This document shows, piece after piece, positions 18,287 through 28,405 of a stretch of 64,000 bases of DNA (positions within the stretch are counted from its first letter, which is position 1; each line of letters opens with the position of its first letter). Source of the stretch: Planctomycetaceae bacterium. Lineage in GTDB: Bacteria; Planctomycetota; Planctomycetia; Planctomycetales; Planctomycetaceae. The translations under genes were made by a program, and so were the position numbers. The notes below the pieces were generated by a model. The model ran no database searches and had not been told where the DNA came from. It saw nothing but the letters and a program-made list of their open reading frames with translations. The stretch lies in the NCBI GenBank assembly GCA_041398785.1, contig JAWKUA010000009.1:124001-188000 (forward strand). Reading direction: 5' to 3'.

Positions 18287-19228
18287 CAGGACAACCGGCG
18301 AAGCATGACCACGGTGCCGCAGCCGGGTCTGTCGACCGACACGACCTGACGTGGGACGCACGGAACCGGCTGGTGAAAGTCGTCGACGGAGCGAACGCCG
18401 TGGCCGAGTACCAGTATGACGGCCAGAAAGCGGCGGATCGTAAAAGAAGCTGTACAGCGGCGGCAGCCTCGACGAAACTCGGCACATCTACCTATCCCTG
18501 CAGAATCAGGTGCTGGAGAGACGCGTGGATTCGTCGACATCCGACCGACCGGCAGTTCACGTGGGGCGATCGTTACGTCGACGGTCTGGTGCTCCGCACC
18601 CCACGATACGGACGCCAATGGGTCTCTGGACGAAACACTGTACGCCCTGCAGGACGCCAGCTGGAACGTCACCGCCACTGGCCGACGCCACGGCGGAGCG
18701 ATCGTCGAACGCTTCGTCTACGACATCTACGGCCGCTCCACGGTCTCGACGCCGACTTCGGCCGACAGCGACGGAATCAGCGACTACGCCTGGGAATACC
18801 GCTACCAGCAGAGAATACGACACCGAAACCGGAATGCACTGCTTCCGGGCAAGGTACCACCATGACGCGACGGGACGATTCCTCGGCAGAGATCCGCTGG
18901 AGTTTCTCGGTGGAAAGAATCTGTACAATTATGTAGCGTCGAATCCTCTGATCTTTACAGATCCCTCAGGTGAAATATGGATCCCGCCCGGCGGGCTGTA
19001 GTATGGGGTATTGTGGACCTTTTAGTGGCCCTTTTCCGCCCGCTGGGCCGCCACCGATCGATGGCCTCGACAGGTGCTGTCCTGAATCGCGATCTTTGCT
19101 ATGGACCGAACCCGACGCATTGTCACTACACGGGATGGGGAAATCCGGTCACTACGGCATGTGATGTTGCCTTGTGCAATTGTGCGCGGATTCAATTGTG
19201 CATCCGTGCCGTGAGTGGAGACGGCTGA
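18287..19228 (+). pseudogene. Decayed RHS/YD-repeat protein with phospholipase-A2-like C-terminal tail
   Basis: RHS core signatures run in order but hop between frames: DNRRSMTTVPQPGLSTD (frame 2), DLTWDARNRLVKVVDG and AEYQYDGQ (frame 1), LYSGGSLDETRHIYLSLQNQ (frame 3), FTWGDRYVDGLVLR (frame 1), NGSLDETLYALQDASWNVTA and ERFVYDIYGRS (frame 2), REYDTETGMHC...GRFLGRDPLEFLGG and NPLIFTDPSGE (frame 3). DPSG marks the usual end of the RHS shell, after which a variable toxin tail is expected. The tail continues as GPPPIDGLDRCC (frame 1) and LNRDLCYGPNPTHCH...ACDVALCNC (frame 2). At least seven frameshifts make it a pseudogene. The 5' part of the gene is missing. Confidence 0.85.
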
Positions 19229-21146
19229 CCTGCAACTGGTATCGTGCGAAAGCAATCGGGTACTTCTGCGGCGTAAAAGGACTGGCTCCATAACCAGCAT
19301 CTTTGCAAAGTACATTGAGGTCTGGTATTGCTGGTACCAGCGACACCGGTGTGTCCCTGCTGCAAGAGCTTTGGGACTTTAAATACACTATGTGTGACGC
19401 CATGATCTCATGCAACCTGTTCCACAATGTAGTAGCCAGCTTGGTACTTTTGTGACTGGATGTGGAGAGGAAAGGCCGGCTCGTCAATCCACACAGGGCG
19501 TCAACTACGACAGCGTCACTGTGGCACCGACAGAACAATCGTCCGGACAGGAAGTACGTTGATGGTCGCCACAATTTTGAATTCGTCCCCAACAAGCACC
19601 TACGCGTCCGTCAGTCCTACCACGGCGTTATCAGACTGTCTGAAACGGGACAGTTCCCGGGACTGACGGTAACCAGTGAAACGCAGTTTCGTCGTTCACT
19701 ATGATCGGAAGGAGACCTCCGACTCGAGAGACACGACTCGAATGACGATCCCTATGTCATTCAGGCAGACGTAACTCGGCGAAGTATCATGGAACGGAAA
19801 GACTCAACGATTTGCCTCAGGACGAGACGCGTTTCACCTTCAGCGGAATCACTCTGTACAGCTCCCTCTTTTTGCCAAGCTGCTTGACGGATGTCGGATG
19901 GCACAACGAAACATACATCTTGCCGATGGAAAGTCCTTTCTACAGGCTTGGGCAACCAATCGCGATTGGATGGCATTATCTCAGTTGAAGGCAATGACTG
20001 TCACCGTGTCATTTGTGAACGCAAGTCAGTTACTTGGACTATTTATGTCGACACAGAAACACGGTCTCCGTCGCGTCGATTGCAGATTTCTGAATCACAG
20101 ATGGGAGCATTTGAAATCAAAGAAGAGATTACGCGGAGGTCTTCTGGAAGGCTACTGGCGATAAAGCAATCCCAATTGTTTTGATCGATGAAGTCGTGGG
20201 TCGTTCCCAAGAAGAGTGCATCGGACGGCACAGGGCCGGAAGACACCGGGAGGGCATCAGTGTTGACGAGCGGTCCGATGTGGGTGAAACGACCAGCGAA
20301 GGAGAAGGGTGACGACTCTGGGAGGCAGCACAGACAGGGCTGTGCAGTTGATCACGGATACGATAAAGGTGTCAGGAACCTTTGATCGGCCGTAGAGCGA
20401 GAAATCGCCCTGGGCACAATCAGGCAATTGACATTGAAAATACTATTGTAACAGATGGGCGGCTGGCGGAGACCGCGGCGTCTGGGAGTGATCCGAACAG
20501 TGGAGAATCAATATGGCGACCAATAGGCATTACGTGGATTCCGAGCCGGCGTCCAGCGCGTGGGGCGATTGTCGACCGCGATTCTGATCTGCAGTTCTTT
20601 GTGCGAGTGTACCCGAACGCAGGACGGCCGAATTGCCCTCGGGCGTCCAACGAAGGCCCGCAGATGACGCCGTGTGTCGAAAGCTCAGTTTGATGTCGAC
20701 GAGAATATGTTGAGAACACCCGACTTTGGTTGATCCTGAAAAGTCAGTAGGCACTCAGACATCAATGTCGCTCCAGACAGCGAATCAGCGGTTGATCCTG
20801 GTGGTGACGAACACCGAACCAAATTACGTAGTAATCAGAGGCGTGAGAGTTTTCGAGAGGCCAGAGTTGGCGCGACATTCTTGAGAAACTCGGACGTCCC
20901 ACCCGCTCGAAACTGCGTACACTGACGTTCACCCGGGGAATAGTCTTCTTCATGATGATCCGGACCTTCGGCTGTTCTTTTTACGCTCGGTTTCGACAGC
21001 AAGAATAGCCTGAATTACATCTACTATCATGCAGGATTCTAGCGGAAGCGTAATGCAGACATTCTGGTTTAGGGTAAGCCACTTCGGTGAATAGCACGTT
21101 GCTTTGATTTGTAGAGTGCTGGCTTTTCCTGATTGGGGAATGAGCC
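19229..21146. other. Gene-poor, A+T-richer stretch of the accessory island
   Basis: No gene that I can support. Short frames exist, for example 19891-20184 (+), 97 codons with WTIYVDTETRSPSRRLQI, which faintly recalls periplasmic outer-membrane-lipoprotein-sorting-type domains but has no start signal and no intact neighbour. A 119-codon minus-strand frame (20950-21309) overlaps the IS66 remnant and has no recognisable family. One motif copy lies at 20365-20383. The region most likely consists of decayed genes. Confidence 0.4.
20365..20383. repeat. Interrupted palindrome AAAGGT-N7-ACCTTT, recurring motif
   Basis: AAAGGTGTCAGGAACCTTT has 6-bp inverted arms. Close relatives occur at 21533-21552 (AAACGGTGTCCGGAACCTTT) and, in part, at 12889-12905 and 17497-17510. 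All are in noncoding or decayed DNA. Function unknown; a mobile-element end or REP-like site is possible. Confidence 0.5.
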
Positions 21147-21559
21147 ATGAGTCGCAGGTACTCACGTGAGCAGTGGGTCGAGTGGATTGAGGAGCAGCGG
21201 TCGTCCAGGTTGTCGATCGCCAATTTCTGTGAATCGATCGGGGTTTCTCCAGAATGCGTTTATGTCCGAGCGACGTAAGCTGACCAGCACTGCGATAGAC
21301 GGCACGCATCCGTCATCTTTGCCGAGTGCCCCGGTTTCGTTTCGCTGGAAGCTGGCCGCGCAGGACGCGATCCGTGGGACCGCGACACACCTGCAACAAC
21401 GCCGCCATCGAAGTCGAGCTTCCGGGAGGCAGCGTTGTTCGCGTGTGTGATCCGCAGGTGATTCGCGATGTCATCGCCGTGGTGCTCGAGCACGGGGGCG
21501 GCAGTGATCAGTATGAGGCGCGAAAACGAGCGAAAACGGTGTCCGGAACCTTTGAATGA
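21147..21559 (+). pseudogene. IS66-type TnpA (Orf1) remnant
   Basis: Starting at ATG 21147: WVEWIEEQRSSRLSIANFC, the helix-turn-helix region of IS66 Orf1 proteins, stops at a TAA after about 43 codons. The next piece (SERRKLTSTAIDG, where FYxWRRKL is expected) is in another frame, and the C-terminal piece IEVELPGGSVVRVCDPQVIRD, typical of the IS66 Orf1 end, is in the third frame and stops at 21559. Two frameshifts, so inactive. The usual TnpB and TnpC partners are not found nearby. Confidence 0.75.
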
Positions 21560-21669
21560 CTTGCGATTTCGGTCGATGAATTCCCCGTGACTAGTCGTGA
21601 CATCTGTGACGAGAGTTGCGACTCGACCTTCCGTGCAAGCGTCATCTGAGATGAGACGCTGTAGTATTA

Positions 21670-21996
21670 GTGGCAATACTAATTGAATTTTTCCTTTACT
21701 ACATTGCGAGGTATACCTTGGCTGATCGAGTGTTTCTTGCAGTTGTATGTTTGGTAGTTGTTACAATGTGGATCGTCGATCGCACGATCTTGAAGGAACC
21801 AAAATCCGTGCCCCAAGACAGAAATCCGCGTCCTCAGTGCAGTTCACGCGCCCAACCGACCATGAAGGACTTGGAATCCGCAATTCACGATATGGAGGCT
21901 CGGCAAAAAGAGCACGGCCAGCACTTACTGGGAAGCAATGGCAATCTGGGAAGGCTTGGCCCAAGGGGCGGATTGAAGGTACATAGGACACCATGA
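21670..21996 (+). CDS. Hypothetical small membrane protein
   Basis: 108 codons from GTG. An N-terminal hydrophobic segment (about residues 2-38, ending MWIVDRTI) is followed by a polar, charged tail. I recognise no family, and no ribosome binding site is evident. It sits between an IS66 remnant and an ISAs1 remnant, so it may be a chance frame or a decayed gene. Low confidence. Confidence 0.25.
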   Translation: MAILIEFFLYYIARYTLADRVFLAVVCLVVVTMWIVDRTILKEPKSVPQDRNPRPQCSSRAQPTMKDLESAIHDMEARQKEHGQHLLGSNGNLGRLGPRGGLKVHRTP

Positions 21997-22109
21997 ACGT
22001 TCCCCCGAATTCATAGGTTGTCCTGTGTCCGATTCCCCAGCGATTTGACCTGTCGGAAATTGTTTGTCACTGAAGCACTCGAAGATCCCCGGTCCACAAT
22101 CAGCAGACA

Positions 22110-23034
22110 TCACCCGCTGATCAGTGTCATGACACGAATATCGCTGATCGCGGTGCTCGCCGAGCAGACGGTACAGCCATTTGCAGGTGGGCTGTCACTC
22201 CGGCAGGAACAGCTCAAACGCCGCTGTCGCTGCCTCACGGGATCCCGTCCAAAGATGTTTTCCAGCGTTCTGATGGCGCTTGCGGCCGGACGCCTTTCAG
22301 GCCTGCTTTGTGAGCTGGCTGAACACACTTCGCGTGCCGGCGGGAGCCAATACGGTTGCTGCGGAACCCAATGAACGACATATCGCCCAGTGGATAAGCA
22401 GGGCGATGCCTGCGGGAAACCACAGCCGGTCCAGCGACACAGGACCGCGCTGCACCTGGTAGTGCACGGCTGACGCAGGCGAAGCTGGCTCGCGCAGGTT
22501 GCCACCGAGGAAAAATCAATGAAATCACGGCAATTCCCGAACTGTCGAAGCTGATTGACGTGAGCGGATCGATCATCACCATCGACGCCATGGGCACGCA
22601 GACGGCGTTCGCCAGACAGATTGTGAATTAACGGCGGAGACCACTGTTCTGGCGGCACGAAAGGCAATCAGAGCGGGCTTCAGGGAAGCGTGGTCAAAAG
22701 CCGTCGATGAACATTTGGATGATAACTTTGCCAAAAGTTCCCTCACGCCAGTATGTGGAGGAAACCAGTCAGCCGCCGAAGCACGCGAACCTATATCTAC
22801 GGTTTTCAGTTCCCAAGAACCTGGCTGGCCGTGAGAAGTGGGCAGTGGTGAACATCAAGATCGTCATCCATTACAGTGTCTGCGGCGACAGAAACTGTGG
22901 ATGTGCGTCACTACATCAGTAGCACAATACGGAGATCAAACAGTTTGCGCGAGAGCCGTCCGTGGTCACTGGGGAATCGAAACACCTGCCACTGGAACTG
23001 GATGTGACCTATTCCAGACGCTCAACGCACGCTA
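22110..23034 (+). pseudogene. Decayed ISAs1-family transposase
   Basis: Compared by eye with the intact ISAs1 transposase just downstream, matching segments occur in the same order across several frames: HPLISVMTRISLIAVL (intact: WPLIDMIVMALCAVI), GIPSKDVFQR (GTPSHDRFNA), LRPDAFQACFVSWLNTL (LRPGEFEKCLLSWITAL), HLVVHG-stop-RRRSWLAQVATEEKS (HMVIAWATANQISLGQVVVDEKS), NEITAIPELSKLIDVSGS and IITIDAMGTQTAFARQIV, then GGDHCSG, and VRGHWGIE near 22960. Stops and frameshifts disable it. It is a diverged relative, not a fresh duplicate. It may extend to about 23110. Confidence 0.8.
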
Positions 23035-24315
23035 CCAGGGCGATTGCGCCATGCTGGGTAATCTGCGATGATTGCGCTGCAGTATTCGAGTTGCCTGCGG
23101 TGTGGCAGCCGGCTGCGTTGTGGAACTCATCACGGAGGCTGAGCGATGATCCTGCGGGAAGCTGCTGAATCCCGACGTCTGGCGACATCCATTCACGAAC
23201 ACTTTGCCGACCTGACCGACCCGCGGCGGCGCGAACCGACCTGGCCGCTGATCGATATGATCGTGATGGCTTTGTGTGCCGTGATCTGCGGTGCCGATGA
23301 TTTTGTGGCGATTGCCAGGTGGGCGAAAACCAAAAGGAACTTCCTGTCGCGGTTTATCAATGTGTCGAAAGGCACGCCGTCGCATGACCGGTTCAATGCC
23401 GTGTTCGGGGCCCTGCGGCCGGGAGAATTTGAGAAGTGCCTGCTGAGCTGGATCACGGCGCTGCACCAGATCAGCGATGGTCAGCTGATCGCCATTGACG
23501 GCAAAACGCTGCGTCGCAGCTATGACGCCGCCAGCAGCAAAGCCGCCATTCATATGGTGATCGCATGGGCCACGGCCAATCAGATCAGCCTGGGCCAGGT
23601 GGTGGTGGACGAGAAGAGCAACGAGATCACCGCCATTCCAAAACTGCTGGAACTTCTGGAACTCAGCGGCTCGCTGGTGACGATCGACGCGATGGGCTGC
23701 CAGACGGAAATTGCTGCCAGGATTGTGGACGCAGGCGGCCACTATTGTCTGGCGGTCAAGCAGAATCAGCCCACATTGTATGACGGGCTCGAAGCCTTCT
23801 TTCAGGAACAGATGGAGACCGCATTTGCGGACACACAGGTTCGCACACATGAAACTCACGAACGAGGCCACGGCCGCGAGGAATCCCGCTACTACTGGAT
23901 CTGTCCGATACCCGATTCGCTGCCGGATGCATCGCGCTGGAAGCACCTGCGTGCAATCGGCATGACGCTCAACGTGACGCTCCGTGACGGCAGGGAACAT
24001 ACACAGATCCGTTACTATATTCTGAGCCGGTACATCGCCGGCCGAAAGTTCGGCGAAGCGGTCCGCGGCCACTGGAGCATCGAGAACCGTCTGCACTGGC
24101 AGCTCGATGTGAGTTTCGGCGAAGATCAGTGCCGACTGCGGAAAGGTCACAGCGATGCCAATTTCAGCATCCTGCGGCGAACCGCACTCAGCCTGCTGAA
24201 AAATGACCAGACGGCCAAAGTCGGCATCAAAAACAAACGCCTGCTCGCCGGCTGGAACGACGACTACCTCGCCCAACTCCTCTTCAAATAACAACTTATC
24301 ACGCAATCGCCCTGG
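23035..24315 (+). mobile_element. ISAs1-family insertion sequence
   Basis: About 1.28 kb bounded by a perfect 14-bp inverted repeat: CCAGGGCGATTGCG at 23035-23048 and its reverse complement at 24302-24315, 11 bp after the transposase stop. I see no clear target-site duplication in the flanks. The left end lies within or directly against the decayed ISAs1 copy, so the left boundary is less sure than the right one. Confidence 0.65.
23146..24291 (+). CDS. ISAs1-family transposase
   Basis: 381 residues, full family length, intact. The N-terminal DDE_Tnp_1-associated domain contains FADLTDPRRREPTWPLIDMIVMALCAVICGADDFVAIARWA and GTPSHDRFNAVF. DDE chemistry residues are expected at IDGKTLR (first Asp), TIDAMGCQTEIA (second Asp) and VRGHWSIENRLHWQLDVSFGED (Glu), all present. 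HERGHGREESRYYW is the family's HGRxExR motif. It catalyses DNA-mediated transposition. Good preservation contrasts with the decayed copy upstream, so this is the younger insertion. Confidence 0.95.
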   Translation: MILREAAESRRLATSIHEHFADLTDPRRREPTWPLIDMIVMALCAVICGADDFVAIARWAKTKRNFLSRFINVSKGTPSHDRFNAVFGALRPGEFEKCLLSWITALHQISDGQLIAIDGKTLRRSYDAASSKAAIHMVIAWATANQISLGQVVVDEKSNEITAIPKLLELLELSGSLVTIDAMGCQTEIAARIVDAGGHYCLAVKQNQPTLYDGLEAFFQEQMETAFADTQVRTHETHERGHGREESRYYWICPIPDSLPDASRWKHLRAIGMTLNVTLRDGREHTQIRYYILSRYIAGRKFGEAVRGHWSIENRLHWQLDVSFGEDQCRLRKGHSDANFSILRRTALSLLKNDQTAKVGIKNKRLLAGWNDDYLAQLLFK

Positions 24316-24866
24316 GCTTCCTACAGTCACAAGTCCTTACAGCACAAAGCCTTAGTGTGCGCTTGACCGTGCACTTCATCACTGACAAGCTCCATCCCAT
24401 GGAAAGTCGTATGTCCACCGGAGCTATAGCGATTTTTCCAAATCAATGCCATTTTGAAACACGGTCTTAGTGAGTGCTGACCGTGGTACAGTGAGTCGCA
24501 CACGGGGGGCCGGATTGCCCGGGCTGGGCTCGCCCGTCGTCGAGACTTGCGGAGACTCGACAGACTGTCCTGACGCGTCCAGTGAACAAAAGTCGCGTTT
24601 CGGTAGCAGGCGGACATGCGCAGAAGGTTCTGTCTCGGCGAGACTGACGCGACATCAAAGTTGCCGCCATCGGTTTGCGTGACGAGCCGCCCCAACTCAG
24701 CCGCGCCAGCCCCACGCAGGCTCCGATCGGTAAGTCGGGCTGAGTTACCGCCTGCCGACGCCTCGCGTTCAGGCTGCGCGGACGCGGTGTTCCCGCCTGC
24801 GCGGGAATGACGGGGTGTGGGGTGCGCGGGAATGACGGGGTGGGGTGCGACTGCGTGGCGGTTCAG
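24316..24866. other. Intergenic region after ISAs1
   Basis: No gene seen. It contains a perfect 9-bp inverted repeat (24694-24702/24738-24746, AACTCAGCC), which could end the minus-strand decarboxylase transcript, and a short GC hairpin plus tandem repeat at 24791-24846. Confidence 0.5.
24791..24846. repeat. GC hairpin and two-unit tandem repeat
   Basis: TCCCGCCTGCGCGGGA (24791-24806) is a hairpin; the unit GCGCGGGAATGACGGGGTG recurs at 24799-24823 and 24824-24846 with one 2-nt indel. It lies 20 bp beyond the end of the decarboxylase gene. Confidence 0.6.
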
Positions 24867-26585
<1,719 letters not shown>

Positions 26586-26768
26586 TGTCGTGTACTTTCC
26601 AAGGAGTTCTGATTTGCCGGTGCCTGCTACCGGCGTCATTGTTTGGCCGGCACCGGAAAACGTCAAACCGTCGGAGTATTGTGAGTGGCGCCAACCGGTG
26701 GCGGTTGACTGGCTGACGAACGCGCGATGCGCTGTCGCAGACGGATTGAATGGAAGGGAGTTGTCATT

Positions 26769-27962
26769 GTGGCGAGAGTCCTGATGGGCTGGGAACTCGG
26801 CGGAGGTCTGGGCCATGTGGCTCGACTGCTGCCGATTGCCAGGGAACTTCGGCAGGCGGGGCATCAGCCGTGGTTTGTTGTAAAGCGCCCGGAATCAGCC
26901 TCGCTGTTGTTTGAAGGCGATGAATTCCCTGTCTCGCAGGCTCCGCCATTTCCGGCGTTCCGCTCGATGGATGCGAATGACACCTTTCGGGCAGAAACCT
27001 ATGCGGACATTCTGCGCGTTCATGGTTTTGCTGATCACGACGCGCTGGCAAATGGATTGGCGGCCTGGGACCGGGTGTTTTGTGAACTGCGGCCTTCACT
27101 GATCGTCTGTGATCATGCGCCGCGGCTGTGTCTTGCCGCCATGCGGAAGATTCCCGTTGTCCACGTTGGCACGGGATTCACGTGTCCGCCCGTCAGTGAT
27201 ACCTGGTTTCCGCCGATTCCGTCCGATGCGCCGGTGATAACGGATCAGACCGAGCTGCTGCAGGTTGTCCGGGATGTCCAACGGCAGCGCGGAGGGTTCC
27301 TGCCGGAACGGCTGACGGACGTTCTGAGTCATGCTGAAGAGTTTGTGACCGTTTGGCGCGAGCTGGATCCTTATCGGACGGTTCGAGAGCGCGGTACAGC
27401 GGGACCGCTGCATCGAATTCCAGACACCGACTATGAATCGGCAGATTCCGGTGACGTTGAATTCTTCGCGTATCTGTCCGGCAGCATGCCCGGCATCGAA
27501 CAGGTCGTGCTGGCTCTGCTGAAATCCGGGCTTCGCGGCCGCACGTTTCTCCGCGACGCGACGCCTGATCAGACGCGCCGGCTGCAACAGGCAGGTGCGC
27601 GACTGGAGATTCGTCCGGTGCCGCTGGATGCCGTTCTGCCGACAACGCCGCTGGTCGTTCATCACGGTGGGATCGGTTTGACGGAAGCCGGTATTGCGGC
27701 CGGTTGTCCTCAATTGCTGCTGCCCGGGTTTCTGGAACAGAAGCTGACCGGAGACTGCCTCGAAGCGATGCAGGCGGGACGATCGTTTCACGGAACCGTC
27801 CGGCTGTCGTCAGTCATCGCGGCTGCGGGTGAGCTGCTGAACCCGGAGACTCGGCAGCGGTCAAAACAACTTGCGCTGAACCTGCGAGATCGGTATCCGG
27901 AGTCGGCGATTGTCCCTGTGATGAACGTCTGTCTGCGACTATTGCGATGGGCGATCAATTGA
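26769..27962 (+). CDS. Glycosyltransferase of the GT1/UGT-MGT type
   Basis: 397 residues from GTG at 26769, chosen because GAAGGGAG lies 8 nt upstream and the protein then begins VARVLMGWELGGGLGHVARLLPIARELRQAGH, the GT-B N-terminal Rossmann start. The C-terminal half has the nucleotide-sugar-binding motif LVVHHGGIGLTEAGIAAGCPQLLLPGFLEQ, characteristic of the UDP-glycosyltransferase/macrolide glycosyltransferase family. Donor and acceptor are unknown. No dedicated polysaccharide cluster surrounds it. Confidence 0.85.
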   Translation: MARVLMGWELGGGLGHVARLLPIARELRQAGHQPWFVVKRPESASLLFEGDEFPVSQAPPFPAFRSMDANDTFRAETYADILRVHGFADHDALANGLAAWDRVFCELRPSLIVCDHAPRLCLAAMRKIPVVHVGTGFTCPPVSDTWFPPIPSDAPVITDQTELLQVVRDVQRQRGGFLPERLTDVLSHAEEFVTVWRELDPYRTVRERGTAGPLHRIPDTDYESADSGDVEFFAYLSGSMPGIEQVVLALLKSGLRGRTFLRDATPDQTRRLQQAGARLEIRPVPLDAVLPTTPLVVHHGGIGLTEAGIAAGCPQLLLPGFLEQKLTGDCLEAMQAGRSFHGTVRLSSVIAAAGELLNPETRQRSKQLALNLRDRYPESAIVPVMNVCLRLLRWAIN

Positions 27963-28405
27963 CTGATGACGCGCTGCGGTCCGCTGATGAATTCTTCGCG
28001 AAGGATGCAAAGAGGCGCTGTCAGCGGAAATGCGTGCCGGGCAAGAGGTTGCCGGGCTCCGGCATGCAGGCGGTCAAACCTTCGAACCTGAATTCCAGGA
28101 AAGCCGACTTGCAGAACAAACGCGGACAGTTACCCTACCCGCTCAGCACCCTTGACGACGCATAATTGGGCCATCGTCCCGGCCAGGCGCCGGTTGAACT
28201 CCCTATTCGTCCTGAGTCGATTAGTCGATTGTTGCCCATTTGCTCATGCGTCCGGTGCAGGTCCAGGGAATATGCGGGTCCTGCACACCCCCTCAATCCA
28301 TCGCCTGCGTTACGGACAACGTAGTGCCGGTTTCCAGCGGTCCCCGATGCACGAATCATCCCGGGTGACCACGTGTCCCAAGTCCCTTCTGAGGAGCATT
28401 GTCGA
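27963..28405. other. Intergenic region upstream of the giant surface protein
   Basis: 443 bp with no supported gene and no strong promoter or terminator that I can identify. The ribosome-binding GAGGAG at 28391-28396 belongs to the next gene. Confidence 0.5.
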
